From Streptomyces flavotricini (GTDB taxonomy: Bacteria > Actinomycetota > Actinomycetes > Streptomycetales > Streptomycetaceae), in assembly GCF_020639365.1 (NCBI RefSeq), contig NZ_JAINUL010000001.1, forward strand, positions 2,985,887 through 3,019,475: 33,589 nt of DNA, in the 5' to 3' direction. Below the pieces are notes generated by a model, which did not search any database, was not told the DNA's origin, and saw only the letters and a program-made list of their open reading frames with translations. Shown piece by piece: positions 1 through 8,188 of this stretch; positions within the stretch are counted from its first letter, which is position 1; the number at the start of each line of letters is the position of its first letter. Position numbers and translations under genes: made by a program.

Positions 1-2910
1 CTCGGCGCGGGCACGGGCCTCGCGCTCGGCTCGGGCGCCGCGGTCCAGGGCGTCGGCCCGGCCGGCCAGCCCCTTGACCCGCTCCTCGTGGGTCCTGAGC
101 TGCAGCCGGGCTTCCATCTCGGTCTGGCGGGCGTTGGCGCCGTCGGCGGCGAGCCGGTCCCGCACGGCGGTGTCGGGCTCCTCCTCCACCGGCATCTCCT
201 CGGCGATGGCGAGCCGTTCGGCGCACTCCTCGACCTCGGCCAGCGCCTGCTCCAGCGCGTCCTGCGCCTTGGCCGCGGCGGCGGCGCTGCGCTCGGCCTC
301 GCCGGCGGCGCCCTTCGCATGCCCGGCGAGGCGCCCCAGCTGCTGCGCGACCCCGGCCCGGGCCTGCTCCCCGGCCCGCCGCCGCTCGCCGACCTCGTCG
401 ACCCGCGCGGCGAGCTCGCGCCGCAGCTGCTGGGCCCGGTCCCGCGCGCAGGCGCCGTCCGCGCACGCGCCGTCCAGCCGCACCAGCTCCGCGTCGGCTT
501 CGTCGACGGCGGCCTGTACCTCGATCAGGCTGGGCGCCCCGGCGGATCCCCCGTGCGCGAGATGCGCGCCGAGCACGTCCCCCTCCCGGGTCACGGCGAC
601 GAGACCGGGCCGCGCCCCGACGAGCCGCTCGGCCTCATCGAGCCCCGCGACGACGACGTACTCCCGCAGCACCCACCCCACGGCCCGTACGACTCCGGCG
701 TCCCCCTGCACGAGCTCCCCGGCGGGCACGGCGCCCGGGGCGGAGCCCCGCCACGCGGCGGAGTCACATGACGCGGTGGAGGGGGAAGGGGCGGGGTGGC
801 GGAACGCGCCCCCCGGCCCGGCACCATCGGCCGCGAACTCCCCCGTCACCGGGGCTTCGGCGGAACCGCCCGCCGGTACCGGGGCTTCGGCCGCACTGCC
901 CCCCGGAACCGGGGCTTCGGCGGAACCGCCCGCCGGGGACGGGGCGGCCGCGCCGGTGGCGGTCTGCCCCGGGAAGGGCACCCCGGGCGCCGAACCCGCC
1001 CCGGGCCCGCCATCCGTGGCGCCGCCCGAGGCCTCGTCCCGGCCCGGGAGGGGGGCCGTGGCCGAACCGCCCGCCGGATCCGCGTCATCCGCGACGCCGC
1101 CCTCGGGGACCGCCTGGCCGGGGAAGGCGATCGCGGACGGCGAGCCCGGCCGGGGCCGGGCCTCGCCCTGGTCCGGGATCGGGATCCCGGCCGGCGGGGG
1201 TGCGATCAGGAGGGTGGCCCGGCCGGCGTCCGTGGCGCGGAGGTGCCGGATGGCGCCGGCCGCCGCGGCCGGCGAGGACACCGCCAGTGCGTCCGCGGCC
1301 GCGCCGAGCGCCGCCGCCACCGCCACCTCGTACCCCGCGGTCACCGACAGCCGCTCCGCCGCCGGCCCCAGCAGCCCCGCCAGCCGCTCGCGTGCGGCGA
1401 GCAGCGCCCCCGTGCCGTCCTTGCGCCGCAGCCCGAGCGCCAAGGCGTCCCGCCGCGCCGACACCGCCGCCCGCGACTTCTCCGCGGCCGCCACCGCGTC
1501 CCGCGCCTGCGTCAGCGCGGCCTCCGCCTCGGCCAGCTCCGCCCGCGCCGCCGCGTACTCCTCGTCCACCGCCGGGTCTTCGAGCCCGCCGACTTCCTCG
1601 GCCAGCGCCTCGTACTCGGCCTGCGCGGCGCCGGCGCGGAGCTCGGCCCCGTCGCGTGCGGCCACCAGCCGGTCGATCTCCGCCTGCGCGGCCCCCGCCC
1701 GGGACCGGGCCGCACCCAGCCGGCCCGTCAGCCGCGCCAGCCCCTCGCGCCGGTCCGCGATGGCCCGCGCCGCGTCCCGCAGCCGCCGCTCCTCCGCGGC
1801 CAGCGACCGCTCCAGCTCCGCCCGGTGCTCGACGGTGTCCTCCAGCGCCCGCGACGCCGCCTCCAGAGCGGCCGTCAGCTCCGCCTCCTGTTCACGGATC
1901 CGCTCCGCCTCCCGCTCCATGTCCTGCGGATCGCGGCCGCGGCGCTCCTCCTCCGGGGCCGCGGCCGAAGCGGACTTGACCCGCGCGTCGGCCAGGGACG
2001 CGGTCCCCCGTACCCGCTCGGCCAGCTGCGACAGCTCGTACCAGGTCTGCTGGGCCCGCTGGAGCCGCGGCGTCAACTGCCGCACCGTTTCCTCAAGCTC
2101 CGCCTCGCGCCTCAGCGCCTGCGCCAGCTGCGCCTCGGCGGCATCCTTGCGCTCCTTCAGCGCCGCCTCGTCCGCGATCTCCGCGTCGAGCGCGCCCCGC
2201 AGGGTCACGAGGTCGTCGGCGAGCAGCCGCAGCCGCGCGTCGCGCAGGTCGGCCTGGATGACGGCCGCCCGCCGGGCCACCGCGGCCTGGCGCCCCAGCG
2301 GCTTCAGCTGGCGCCGCAGTTCCTCGTTGAGGTCCTGCACGCGCGCGAGGTTCGCCTGCATCGCGTCCAGCTTCCGCAGCGCCTTCTCTTTGCGCTTGCG
2401 GTGCTTGAGTACGCCGGCCGCCTCCTCGATGAAGGCGCGCCGGCCCATCGGATCGGCGTGCAGGACGGAGTCCAGCTGGCCCTGTCCGACGATGACGTGC
2501 ATCTCGCGGCCGATGCCGGAGTCGGAGAGCAGCTCCTGGATGTCGAGCAGCCGGCAGGTGTCGCCGTTGATCTGGTACTCGCTGCTGCCGCCGCGGAACA
2601 TGATGCGCGTGATCGTGACCTCGGCGTACTCGATCGGCAGGGCGCCGTCGGAGTTGTCGATGGTCAGCGACACCTCGGCCCGCCCGAGCGGCGGTCGCCC
2701 GGTGGTGCCGGCGAAGATGACGTCCTCCATCTTGCCGCCGCGCAGGGACTTGGCCCCCTGCTCCCCCATGACCCAGGACAGCGCGTCCACCACATTGGAC
2801 TTGCCCGAGCCGTTGGGGCCCACGACACACGTGATGCCGGGCTCGAAGCGCAGGGTGGTTGCAGAGGCGAAGGACTTGAAGCCACGCAGGGTCAGGGACT
2901 TGAGGTGCAC
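1..2910 (-). CDS. smc: Chromosome segregation ATPase Smc (3' end beyond window)
   Basis: Structural-maintenance-of-chromosomes ATPase that, with ScpA/ScpB, organises and separates the chromosome. The GTG start at 2910 gives MHLKSLTLRGFKSFA, the canonical Smc N-terminus. Walker A (GPNGSGKS) is at residues 31-38. The first long coiled coil follows to about residue 500. The first hinge half ends with LRATDAGRATLLIA near residue 570 and the second begins near GELVQGDAGVVRAVGWVLRE at 731. The second coiled coil then starts and the window cuts the gene at codon 970, so the signature motif and Walker B are not visible. Between the hinge halves lies an insert of about 150 Gly/Ala/Pro/Ser-rich residues, with three tandem copies of a ten-residue unit (AGGSAEAPVP-like). 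From memory, this is much longer than in well-known Streptomyces Smc. The ribosome-binding site is weak. A terminator separates the gene from its upstream neighbour, so it probably has its own promoter within 2911-3010. Confidence 0.97.
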   Translation of the reverse strand, partial: MHLKSLTLRGFKSFASATTLRFEPGITCVVGPNGSGKSNVVDALSWVMGEQGAKSLRGGKMEDVIFAGTTGRPPLGRAEVSLTIDNSDGALPIEYAEVTITRIMFRGGSSEYQINGDTCRLLDIQELLSDSGIGREMHVIVGQGQLDSVLHADPMGRRAFIEEAAGVLKHRKRKEKALRKLDAMQANLARVQDLNEELRRQLKPLGRQAAVARRAAVIQADLRDARLRLLADDLVTLRGALDAEIADEAALKERKDAAEAQLAQALRREAELEETVRQLTPRLQRAQQTWYELSQLAERVRGTASLADARVKSASAAAPEEERRGRDPQDMEREAERIREQEAELTAALEAASRALEDTVEHRAELERSLAAEERRLRDAARAIADRREGLARLTGRLGAARSRAGAAQAEIDRLVAARDGAELRAGAAQAEYEALAEEVGGLEDPAVDEEYAAARAELAEAEAALTQARDAVAAAEKSRAAVSARRDALALGLRRKDGTGALLAARERLAGLLGPAAERLSVTAGYEVAVAAALGAAADALAVSSPAAAAGAIRHLRATDAGRATLLIAPPPAGIPIPDQGEARPRPGSPSAIAFPGQAVPEGGVADDADPAGGSATAPLPGRDEASGGATDGGPGAGSAPGVPFPGQTATGAAAPSPAGGSAEAPVPGGSAAEAPVPAGGSAEAPVTGEFAADGAGPGGAFRHPAPSPSTASCDSAAWRGSAPGAVPAGELVQGDAGVVRAVGWVLREYVVVAGLDEAERLVGARPGLVAVTREGDVLGAHLAHGGSAGAPSLIEVQAAVDEADAELVRLDGACADGACARDRAQQLRRELAARVDEVGERRRAGEQARAGVAQQLGRLAGHAKGAAGEAERSAAAAAKAQDALEQALAEVEECAERLAIAEEMPVEEEPDTAVRDRLAADGANARQTEMEARLQLRTHEERVKGLAGRADALDRGARAEREARARAE
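847..936. repeat. Three 30-bp tandem repeats inside smc
   Basis: Three direct 30-bp units lie at 847-876, 877-906 and 907-936, each containing ACCGGGGCTTCGG. Units 1 and 3 differ only at the first base; unit 2 differs at several positions. A more degenerate fourth copy may follow. The period is a multiple of three, so the smc frame is kept. Read on the minus strand the units encode AGGSAEAPVP, GGSAAEAPVP and AGGSAEAPVT (residues about 660-689) in the hinge insert. Confidence 0.9.
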
Positions 2911-3010
2911 GCCGCCGGACTCTACCTTTCGCGTGCGGTTTCACCCATGAAGGTGCAGGGCGCAACCGACGTCGCAGGAATCGTCCGCCCACCTGGCGCA
3001 AGCAAGAAAG

Positions 3011-3032
3011 AAGGGACGCCGAAGCGTCCCTT
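3011..3032 (-). terminator. Intrinsic terminator with UUCG tetraloop
   Basis: On the minus strand AAGGGACGC and GCGTCCCTT pair over 9 bp around a TTCG loop closed by C-G, the extra-stable cUUCGg tetraloop. TTCTTTCTT follows. It lies just after the 71-residue gene and before smc, so it should end the short transcript. Confidence 0.85.
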
Positions 3033-3076
3033 GCAGATCATGCGGGGCTGGAGTCGAGCGACGGGTAGAGCGCGGA

Positions 3077-3292
3077 TCAGGTGAGCGCAGGCTCCGCCTG
3101 GGGTACGTCGATGTCGATGCGGTCCAGCAGCGAGTCTCCGTGCTGAGCGGCGGCCGCGTTCAGCGCGTCATTTTCGGACTGAATCCGTGTGAGCTCGGAC
3201 TCGAGGTCCTGGACGCGCTGCTGAAGCCGTCGCATCTCGGCGAGGAGTCGCGGATCGGAACCGCCGACGTAACCGAGAAGCGCCTTTGCCAT
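3077..3292 (-). CDS. Small coiled-coil protein, 71 aa, function unknown
   Basis: I do not recognise a named family, although I recall a short protein like this beside smc in Streptomyces. The ATG at 3292 is preceded by GGAGGAC at a good distance, so I prefer it to the longer open frame that continues upstream. The protein begins MAKALLGYVGG. It then has a heptad-like helix (LLAEMRRLQQRVQDLESELTR, about residues 16-36), an Ala-rich stretch and an acidic end (LLDRIDIDVPQAEPALT). There is no signal peptide, membrane segment or cysteine. The shape suggests a soluble dimeric or adaptor coiled coil. Its own terminator separates it from smc, so neighbourhood is the only link to Smc. Confidence 0.85.
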   Translation of the reverse strand: MAKALLGYVGGSDPRLLAEMRRLQQRVQDLESELTRIQSENDALNAAAAQHGDSLLDRIDIDVPQAEPALT

Positions 3293-3642
3293 GATGGATG
3301 GTCCTCCACACTGAGTGACCGACCGAAGCGGTGTGGGTCGTGAGGGAATCGCACCCGCGGATGTCCGACAGCGACTGTCAGTCACTGCGCTTCGTACTGC
3401 CAGCACTGCCAAACAGCTCAGGTGCGCGGGGCTTCCAGCGTCTCACCAAAAAGTTTGACGGTCAACACGATCACGCCCCGTATCGGCGGGCAGCCCGGCT
3501 CTCCCAAGGGATGTGGAGATCGTCCGCTGTTCCGAGCCTTCCACGGAACACCGCCTCCGGCAACGCCTCGACATCGGAACGCGCAGATCCGGCCGGGTGC
3601 GGACCGCTCAGAGATGTGATCAGTACATGATCAGCCGATCCG
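3293..3642. other. Gene-free stretch between the 71-aa gene and acyP
   Basis: About 350 bp with no convincing gene; the short open frames on both strands lack ribosome-binding sites and family resemblance. It must carry the promoter of the 71-residue gene, but I cannot place -35/-10 boxes with confidence. Just past the acyP stop, 3617-3633 reads TGATCA-GTACA-TGATCA, an inverted repeat of a self-complementary hexamer. That could be an operator or a weak hairpin. Confidence 0.5.
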
Positions 3643-3924
3643 TCAACGGATCGCGAACCCGTCGTAGCCACCGCGCGGTGTGCCCCAGATCTCTGTCACT
3701 CCGTCCACCCTCCCGGGCGTGTCGGCGGAGCGCAGCCAGTCGAGCAGCCGGTGGCAATTCTCACGTTGACCTTCGGCCACCACCTGCACTCGCCCGTCGT
3801 CGAGGTTGAGCGCGAACCCGACGACTCCGCCGATCTCCAGAGCATTGGCCCTGGTGAACCAGCGGAAGCCCACTCCCTGTACACGGCCGCGCACCCACGC
3901 GGTCATGCGGACGTCTTCGTTCAT
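3643..3924 (-). CDS. acyP: Acylphosphatase
   Basis: Small cytosolic enzyme that hydrolyses acyl phosphates such as acetyl phosphate and carbamoyl phosphate. The 93-residue length is typical. The signature [13 protein letters not shown] contains the catalytic Arg (about R21), and the second motif [17 protein letters not shown] contains the catalytic Asn (N40). The C-terminus ends in the usual GGYDGFAIR. The ATG at 3924 has no clear Shine-Dalgarno sequence. TAGCGT lies exactly six bases before it, which fits a leaderless mRNA. The gene diverges from the CAP-domain gene, with two palindromes between. Confidence 0.96.
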   Translation of the reverse strand: MNEDVRMTAWVRGRVQGVGFRWFTRANALEIGGVVGFALNLDDGRVQVVAEGQRENCHRLLDWLRSADTPGRVDGVTEIWGTPRGGYDGFAIR

Positions 3925-3930
3925 GCGTGA

Positions 3931-3958
3931 ACGCTAACGGGGCGAAGAGTTTCGCCCC
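3931..3958 (-). promoter_or_regulatory. Candidate acyP leaderless promoter with perfect inverted repeat
   Basis: On the minus strand a -10-like TAGCGT (plus 3931-3936) sits six bases before the acyP ATG, so the transcript would start at the start codon. Directly upstream lies the perfect inverted repeat GGGGCGAA-GAGT-TTCGCCCC (3939-3958), overlapping the spacer and -35 zone where a repressor would act. No good -35 hexamer is visible. Promoter and operator roles are inferred from position. Confidence 0.45.
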
Positions 3959-3982
3959 ACATCGCCCCAGCGCCCCATCGCG

Positions 3983-4020
3983 TACAGTCGCGCACCAGTG
4001 AACTCACCCATTTGGGTGAG
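3983..4020 (+). promoter_or_regulatory. Candidate promoter and operator of the CAP-domain gene
   Basis: TACAGT at 3983-3988 is a reasonable -10 box. About 15 bases further lies the perfect inverted repeat CTCACCCA-TT-TGGGTGAG (4003-4020), which would overlap the first transcribed bases. The arms resemble half-sites of a dimeric regulator. The spacing does not match the short BldD consensus as I know it. The regulator is unknown. Confidence 0.45.
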
Positions 4021-4059
4021 TAAGGGATGATCTTGAGCCGCAAGGAAGGCACGTCGCCG

Positions 4060-5013
4060 ATGGGACGCCACCGACTTCACGCCGCGCCGCCCCGCGACGG
4101 CAACCGCCGCACCCTCGTGCGCACCGCCCTGCTGGGAGGCGCCGTGGCCGTGGTCCTCGGCACCGCGGCGGTGACCACGGGCATGGTGCCGGTCGGCAGC
4201 TCCTTCCCCTATGTCGGCGTCAGCGCCGACGGCTCGGCCGCGAAGACGCAGGCCGGGGCCGAGACTGAGGCCTCGCCGAGCCCGGCCCCCGCGACCGAGC
4301 AGCAGGGCGGCCTCGCCAACCTCTCCGGCCGCGCCTCCGCCGGCCCCGACTCGGACGGCCCGTCGCCCTCGGCCTCGGCCTCCCCCTCGGCCTCCCCTTC
4401 GCCTTCCGCCTCGCCTTCCGCCGCACCGTCCGCCTCGCCCTCCCCGTCGGCCTCGCGGACCCCCTCCGCCTCACCCACCCCGCCGGCCTCGGCGCCCGCC
4501 TCCGCCAAGGTGCAGGCGAAGCCGCAGAAGAGCCCGCTGCCGGTCCCGGCTCCCGTGCCGCCGAAGACGACCGCGCCCAAGCCGCCCGCTCCGCCCGCTC
4601 CCCCCGCGCCGCCGGCCCCGACCCCCGACGACGGCCACTCCGCGGAGGAGACCGCCGTGCTCACCCTGGTCAACCAGGAGCGCGCACAGGCCGGCTGCGG
4701 TCCGGTCCGGGCGAACCCGCCGCTCGCGGCACTGGCCGGTGCCTTCAGCAAGGACATGGCCGTCCGCGGCTTCTTCGACCACACCGACCCCGACGGGAAC
4801 ACCCCGTGGGACCGCGCCACCAAGGCGGGCCTCTCCGGGCTCGGCGGCGAGAACATCGCCCGCGGCCAGGGCGACGCGCAGGCGGTCATGAACGCCTGGA
4901 TGAACAGCCCCGGCCACAAGGCGAACATCCTCAACTGCGAGTTCCGCACCCTCGGCGTCGGCGTGTACGTCGCCGCCGGCGGCCCCTGGTGGACGCAGGA
5001 CTTCGGCTTCTGA
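4060..5013 (+). CDS. Secreted CAP/SCP-domain protein (YkwD-like)
   Basis: The ATG at 4060 is preceded by AAGGAAGG ten bases upstream, so I prefer it to the in-frame ATG at 4027. The 317-residue product starts with a basic region (RHRLHAAPPRDGNRR), followed by a hydrophobic segment at about 22-41. That is either a signal peptide or an N-terminal membrane anchor. Residues about 70-195 form a long Ser/Ala/Pro-rich linker (many SPSAS-like units) that should cross or decorate the wall. The C-terminal domain (about 205-317) is a CAP domain: LVNQERAQAGCGPV, FFDHTDPDGNTPWDRA, GENIARG, WMNSPGHKANIL and the final WWTQDFGF. Bacterial YkwD-type proteins are extracytoplasmic and mostly of unknown activity. 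A perfect inverted repeat lies upstream. Confidence 0.93.
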   Translation: MGRHRLHAAPPRDGNRRTLVRTALLGGAVAVVLGTAAVTTGMVPVGSSFPYVGVSADGSAAKTQAGAETEASPSPAPATEQQGGLANLSGRASAGPDSDGPSPSASASPSASPSPSASPSAAPSASPSPSASRTPSASPTPPASAPASAKVQAKPQKSPLPVPAPVPPKTTAPKPPAPPAPPAPPAPTPDDGHSAEETAVLTLVNQERAQAGCGPVRANPPLAALAGAFSKDMAVRGFFDHTDPDGNTPWDRATKAGLSGLGGENIARGQGDAQAVMNAWMNSPGHKANILNCEFRTLGVGVYVAAGGPWWTQDFGF

Positions 5014-5045
5014 CCGCAGCGCGCTTACCCATCGAAAGCGCACTC

Positions 5046-5074
5046 TTCTGGACGGCGCTGTCCGGAGTTAAGCT
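5046..5074 (+). promoter_or_regulatory. Candidate leaderless promoter of the HxlR gene
   Basis: TTCTGG (5046-5051), a 17-bp spacer and TAAGCT (5069-5074) form a plausible vegetative promoter. The -10 box ends seven bases before the ATG at 5082, and no Shine-Dalgarno sequence lies in between, so the mRNA would be leaderless. The -35 match is poor. Confidence 0.4.
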
Positions 5075-5081
5075 GGTCGGC

Positions 5082-5459
5082 ATGGAGACTGAACTGCCGT
5101 TTGACGCCTTCGCGCGCGCGTGCCCGTCCCGGGAGACCCTGGAGCACGTCACGGGCCGCTGGGGCAGCCTCACGGTGGGCGCCCTGCGCGACGGCTCGTG
5201 CCGGTTCAACGAGCTGCGCCGCAAGGTCGACGGCGTGAGCGAGAAGATGCTCTCCCAGACCCTGCAGGCACTGGAGCGCGACGGCATCGTCAACCGCGAG
5301 GCGCAGCCGACGAACCCGCCGCGCGTCGACTACGAGCTGACCCCGCTCGGCGTCGAGATCGCCGACCGGCTGCTCGCGCTCATCCACTTCCTCGAAGGCA
5401 GCATGCCCCGGGTCATCGACGCGCGGGAGTCCTACGACGCCGCGCGCGGCGGCCGCTGA
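5082..5459 (+). CDS. HxlR-family winged-helix transcription regulator
   Basis: 125-residue protein, [20 protein letters not shown] and onward, with the HxlR winged-helix fold throughout: [36 protein letters not shown] (recognition-helix region), [10 protein letters not shown], then the wing and [14 protein letters not shown]. Family members are dimeric regulators that often respond to electrophiles or oxidants. The conserved N-terminal Cys is present here (C14), the same number as the redox Cys of Bacillus subtilis HypR as I remember it. I chose the start from the conserved N-terminus and the TAAGCT box seven bases upstream. The last 28 bp overlap the 3' end of mutM, which points the opposite way. 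The target genes cannot be read from the sequence. Confidence 0.93.
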   Translation: METELPFDAFARACPSRETLEHVTGRWGSLTVGALRDGSCRFNELRRKVDGVSEKMLSQTLQALERDGIVNREAQPTNPPRVDYELTPLGVEIADRLLALIHFLEGSMPRVIDARESYDAARGGR

Positions 5460-6292
5460 CAGCGCGGGCAGAAGTAGCTGGACCGGTTCATCCACGGGCG
5501 TCGGCGCATCGGGGTGCCGCAGCGCCGGCAGGGCTCGTCCTCGCGCCCGTAGGCGTCGAGCGACCGGTCGAAGTAACCGGATTCGCCGTTCACGTTGACG
5601 TACAGGCTGTCGAAGCTGGTGCCGCCGACGTCCAGGGCCGCGTTCATCACGTCCCGCACGTGGCCGAGCAGTTCCGCGCTCCGGGGACGCGTCAGCGTGG
5701 CGGTGGCGCGCTCGTAGTGCAGCCGCGCCCGCCACAGTGCCTCGTCGGCGTAGATGTTGCCGACCCCGCTGATCAGGGACTGGTCCAGCAGGGCCCGCTT
5801 GACGGTGGTCCGTTTGGCGCGCAGCGCCGCGTAGTAGGCGGCCTCGTCGAAGAGGGGGTCGAGCGGGTCCCGGGCGATGTGCGCGATGACGTCGGGCAGC
5901 CCGTCGGGCGTGTTCTCGTGGAGCGAGAGCCCGCCGAAGGTGCGCTGGTCGACGAAGCGGAGCTCGGTCCCGGCGGCGTCGTCGAAGCGCACGCGGATGC
6001 GCAGGTGCTTCTCGTCGGCGGCGGCTTCCGGCTGGACCAGGAGCTGTCCGCTCATACCGAGGTGCCCGAGGACCGAGAGGTCCCGCCCCTCCAGGGGCAG
6101 CCACAGGTACTTGCCGCGCCGCTGCGGGACGCCGATCGTCCCGCCCGTGAGCCGGGCGGCGAAATCGGCCCCGCCGGCCGGGTGACGGCGTACCGCGCGC
6201 GGGTGGAGCACCTCGACGGCCGCGACGGTCCGGCCGGCCACCCAGCGCTCCAAGCCCCGCCGTACGACTTCGACTTCGGGCAGCTCGGGCAC
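5432..6292 (-). CDS. mutM: Formamidopyrimidine-DNA glycosylase
   Basis: Base-excision repair enzyme that removes 8-oxoguanine and formamidopyrimidines and nicks the abasic site. The 286-residue protein begins [14 protein letters not shown] after Met: Pro2 is the catalytic nucleophile and Glu3 the general acid. RRGKYLW carries the conserved Lys, and [13 protein letters not shown] is the DNA-binding helix-two-turn-helix. The C-terminal zinc finger is CRRC...CPRC (C-x2-C-x16-C-x2-C). The GTG start has GGAGGA upstream. It lies 153 bp after rnc with a hairpin between, so it may be read partly with the rnc block and partly from its own promoter. Its 3' end overlaps the convergent HxlR gene by 28 bp. 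Confidence 0.98.
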   Translation of the reverse strand: MPELPEVEVVRRGLERWVAGRTVAAVEVLHPRAVRRHPAGGADFAARLTGGTIGVPQRRGKYLWLPLEGRDLSVLGHLGMSGQLLVQPEAAADEKHLRIRVRFDDAAGTELRFVDQRTFGGLSLHENTPDGLPDVIAHIARDPLDPLFDEAAYYAALRAKRTTVKRALLDQSLISGVGNIYADEALWRARLHYERATATLTRPRSAELLGHVRDVMNAALDVGGTSFDSLYVNVNGESGYFDRSLDAYGREDEPCRRCGTPMRRRPWMNRSSYFCPRCQRPPRAAS

Positions 6293-6392
6293 GGCGGTCC
6301 TCCGGGGGCGATGCGGTCGTGATGCGTTCTGGCGGCTCCCCGCGAGCGTACCGGCCCCGGGCCGGCCCGCCCCGCCCGGCCCGGAAACGGGG

Positions 6393-6426
6393 CCGCCCGC
6401 CCCTGCACGGTGGCAGGGACGGGCGG
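6393..6426 (-). terminator. Hairpin after rnc
   Basis: CCGCCCGCCCCTGC and GCAGGGACGGGCGG pair over 13 bp with one C/A mismatch, around a six-base loop. It lies 20 bp downstream of the rnc stop and before mutM. There is no clear U tract, as is common in Streptomyces. Confidence 0.65.
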
Positions 6427-6445
6427 GAGATCCCGAAGGAAGGGC

Positions 6446-7324
6446 TCAGCCGGTCGGCGTCTGGTCGGCGGGCGTCGGCGACCCGCCGTCCTCGGCCGAT
6501 GCCGAGACCGCGGCATCGGCCTCGGTGTCGGCCGGAGCCGTCACCGCGACCTGGGCGGCGGCGGATGCCGCGGCTTCCGCCGCGATCCGCTCGTCCGCCT
6601 TGGCCCGGATTCCGCGCCATGCGGACTCCGCGGCCTGCTGTTCCGCTTCCTTCTTGCTGCGGCCAGTGCCGGTGCCGTACGAGACACCACCGACGCGGGC
6701 GGCAGCGGTGAAGGTCTTCTCGTGGTCCGGACCGGTCTCGGTCACCAGGTATTCCGGTACGCCGAGGCCTTCGGCCGCCGTGAGCTCCTGGAGACTGGTC
6801 TTCCAGTCCAGGCCGGCCCCGAGGTTCGAGGACTTCTCGATGAGCGGGTCGAAGAGCCGGTGAACCAGCTCCGAGGCCGCGTCGAGGCCCTGGTCGAGGT
6901 AGACCGCGCCGATCACCGCTTCAAGGGTGTCGGCGAGGATGGAGGCCTTGTCCCGGCCGCCCGTGCCCTCTTCGCCCCGGCCGAGCCGGATGAAGGAGCC
7001 GAGGTCGAGGCCGCGCCCGACCTCCGCCAGTGCGCGCGAGTTGACCACCGCGGCCCGAAGCTTGGCCAGCTGGCCTTCGGGGAGGTCGGGGTGGGTCGTG
7101 TACAGCGTGTCCGTGACCACCAGGCCGAGCACGGAGTCCCCGAGGAACTCCAGGCGCTCGTTGGTGGGCAGACCGCCGTTCTCGTACGCGTACGAGCGGT
7201 GGGTCAGTGCACGCACCAGAAGGGCGGACTCGAGTCGATACCCGAGCCGCCCTTCCAGAAGCGTGTGGGACGAGGCCGCGTTGTTACTGTCTGCCTGCTT
7301 CTCAGCGTTGGACAGCTCAGACAT
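6446..7324 (-). CDS. rnc: Ribonuclease III
   Basis: Double-strand-specific endoribonuclease for rRNA precursors and regulatory RNAs. In Streptomyces it also affects antibiotic production (AbsB). The ATG at 7324 has GAGAGG just upstream; the open frame runs further but lacks similarity. Of 292 residues, the nuclease signature [17 protein letters not shown] lies near 55-71, a second conserved acidic site is in [21 protein letters not shown], and a double-stranded-RNA-binding domain is at about 173-243 (DWKTSLQEL...[16 protein letters not shown]). The last 50 residues are an Ala/Asp/Glu-rich extension ([20 protein letters not shown]) beyond the usual family end. It is read after DUF177 and rpmF, 19 bp from rpmF. 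Confidence 0.98.
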   Translation of the reverse strand: MSELSNAEKQADSNNAASSHTLLEGRLGYRLESALLVRALTHRSYAYENGGLPTNERLEFLGDSVLGLVVTDTLYTTHPDLPEGQLAKLRAAVVNSRALAEVGRGLDLGSFIRLGRGEEGTGGRDKASILADTLEAVIGAVYLDQGLDAASELVHRLFDPLIEKSSNLGAGLDWKTSLQELTAAEGLGVPEYLVTETGPDHEKTFTAAARVGGVSYGTGTGRSKKEAEQQAAESAWRGIRAKADERIAAEAAASAAAQVAVTAPADTEADAAVSASAEDGGSPTPADQTPTG

Positions 7325-7343
7325 TGCGCCTCTCACCAGCCGC

Positions 7344-7517
7344 TCAGACCTCGAGGACCTGGCGCTTGTTGTAGGTGCCGCAGCTCGGGCACGCGATGTG
7401 CTGGAGCTTCGGCTCCTGGCAACGCTCACACGAAACCAGGGTGGGGACCGCAGCCTTCCACTGCGACCGGCGGTGGCGCGTGTTGCTGCGCGACATCTTC
7501 CGCTTCGGAACAGCCAC
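7344..7517 (-). CDS. rpmF: 50S ribosomal protein L32
   Basis: 57-residue ribosomal protein, [20 protein letters not shown] and onward, with a zinc ribbon CERC...CPSC (C-x2-C-x9-C-x2-C), so this is the zinc-binding form. The GTG start at 7517 is preceded by AGGAG inside the end of the upstream gene. It follows the DUF177 gene by 2 bp and precedes rnc by 19 bp, the DUF177-rpmF pairing widely conserved in bacteria. Confidence 0.98.
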   Translation of the reverse strand: MAVPKRKMSRSNTRHRRSQWKAAVPTLVSCERCQEPKLQHIACPSCGTYNKRQVLEV

Positions 7518-7519
7518 GG

Positions 7520-8188
7520 CTACTTCTCCTGCTTCTCGGCGGCGCCCTGAACTCCGTCAGAGGCAGTGCCGCTCATGTTGTCCTTCTCGTCGTCCTGATC
7601 GGTCACGACGAGTCCTTGCAGTGCCGCCCAACGGATGTCGACGGCGTCATGGTGGTGGTCCGGGTCGTCGTTGAGGCTGAGCCCGCAATCGGGGCACAGT
7701 CCGAGACAGTCCTCCCGGCACACCGGCTGCATGGGCAGTGCGAGCACCACCACATCACGCAGCACGGGTTCGAGGTCGAACAAGCCGTCCTCGAGGAAGA
7801 GCGTGTCCTCGTCGTCCTCGGCGTCGTCGGCCGGCTCCGCTGTGGTGCGGCTCCGGTCGTCGGCGTCAGGGTACGAGAACATCTCCTGGAAGTCCGCCTT
7901 GAGCTCGCGCTCGACGGACTCCAGACACCTTACGCACTCCCCTACGGCCGATGCACGGGCGGTGCCTGTGACAAGCACCCCTTCCATGACCGACTCCATG
8001 CGGAGGCTGAGCTTCATCGGGGCGCCTTCCGGTACCCCGATGACGCCGACGAGACTGAAGTCCGCCGGTGTCGCGATCTCACGGGACAGCCGCTGCATGG
8101 CACCAGGACGCCGACCCAGCTCGTGCGTGTCGAACACGAGGGGGTTGCGGTGGTCGAGGCGGGTATTCAGGGCCGTTCCTGCTTTCAC
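7520..8188 (-). CDS. DUF177 (YceD-like) protein
   Basis: DUF177/YceD protein encoded just before L32; in plants and bacteria the family is linked to 23S rRNA accumulation and large-subunit assembly. Conserved features are [19 protein letters not shown] near the N-terminus, ECVRCLE in the middle, an acidic stretch and the C-terminal cysteine cluster [13 protein letters not shown], probably metal-binding. The start is uncertain. The GTG at 8188 gives [14 protein letters not shown] but has no good ribosome-binding site, and an ATG further up at 8230 has none either. The codon where relatives have ATG (before ALNxRLDHR) is ACG, and CAGGAA overlaps that point. Translational coupling to rpmF is likely. 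Confidence 0.9.
   Translation of the reverse strand: MKAGTALNTRLDHRNPLVFDTHELGRRPGAMQRLSREIATPADFSLVGVIGVPEGAPMKLSLRMESVMEGVLVTGTARASAVGECVRCLESVERELKADFQEMFSYPDADDRSRTTAEPADDAEDDEDTLFLEDGLFDLEPVLRDVVVLALPMQPVCREDCLGLCPDCGLSLNDDPDHHHDAVDIRWAALQGLVVTDQDDEKDNMSGTASDGVQGAAEKQEK

Noticed and set aside
847..936. 30-bp repeats considered as a short CRISPR
   Set aside because: There are no spacers between units, and they lie in frame inside smc.
74..3084. Very long plus-strand open frames of 958 and 762 codons opposite smc
   Set aside because: They are Ser/Arg/Ala- or Arg/Gly-rich shadows caused by high G+C third positions; smc on the other strand has clear family motifs.
4003..4020. Palindrome considered as a BldD box
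   Set aside because: The distance between the TCAC and GTGA parts is larger than in the BldD consensus as I know it.
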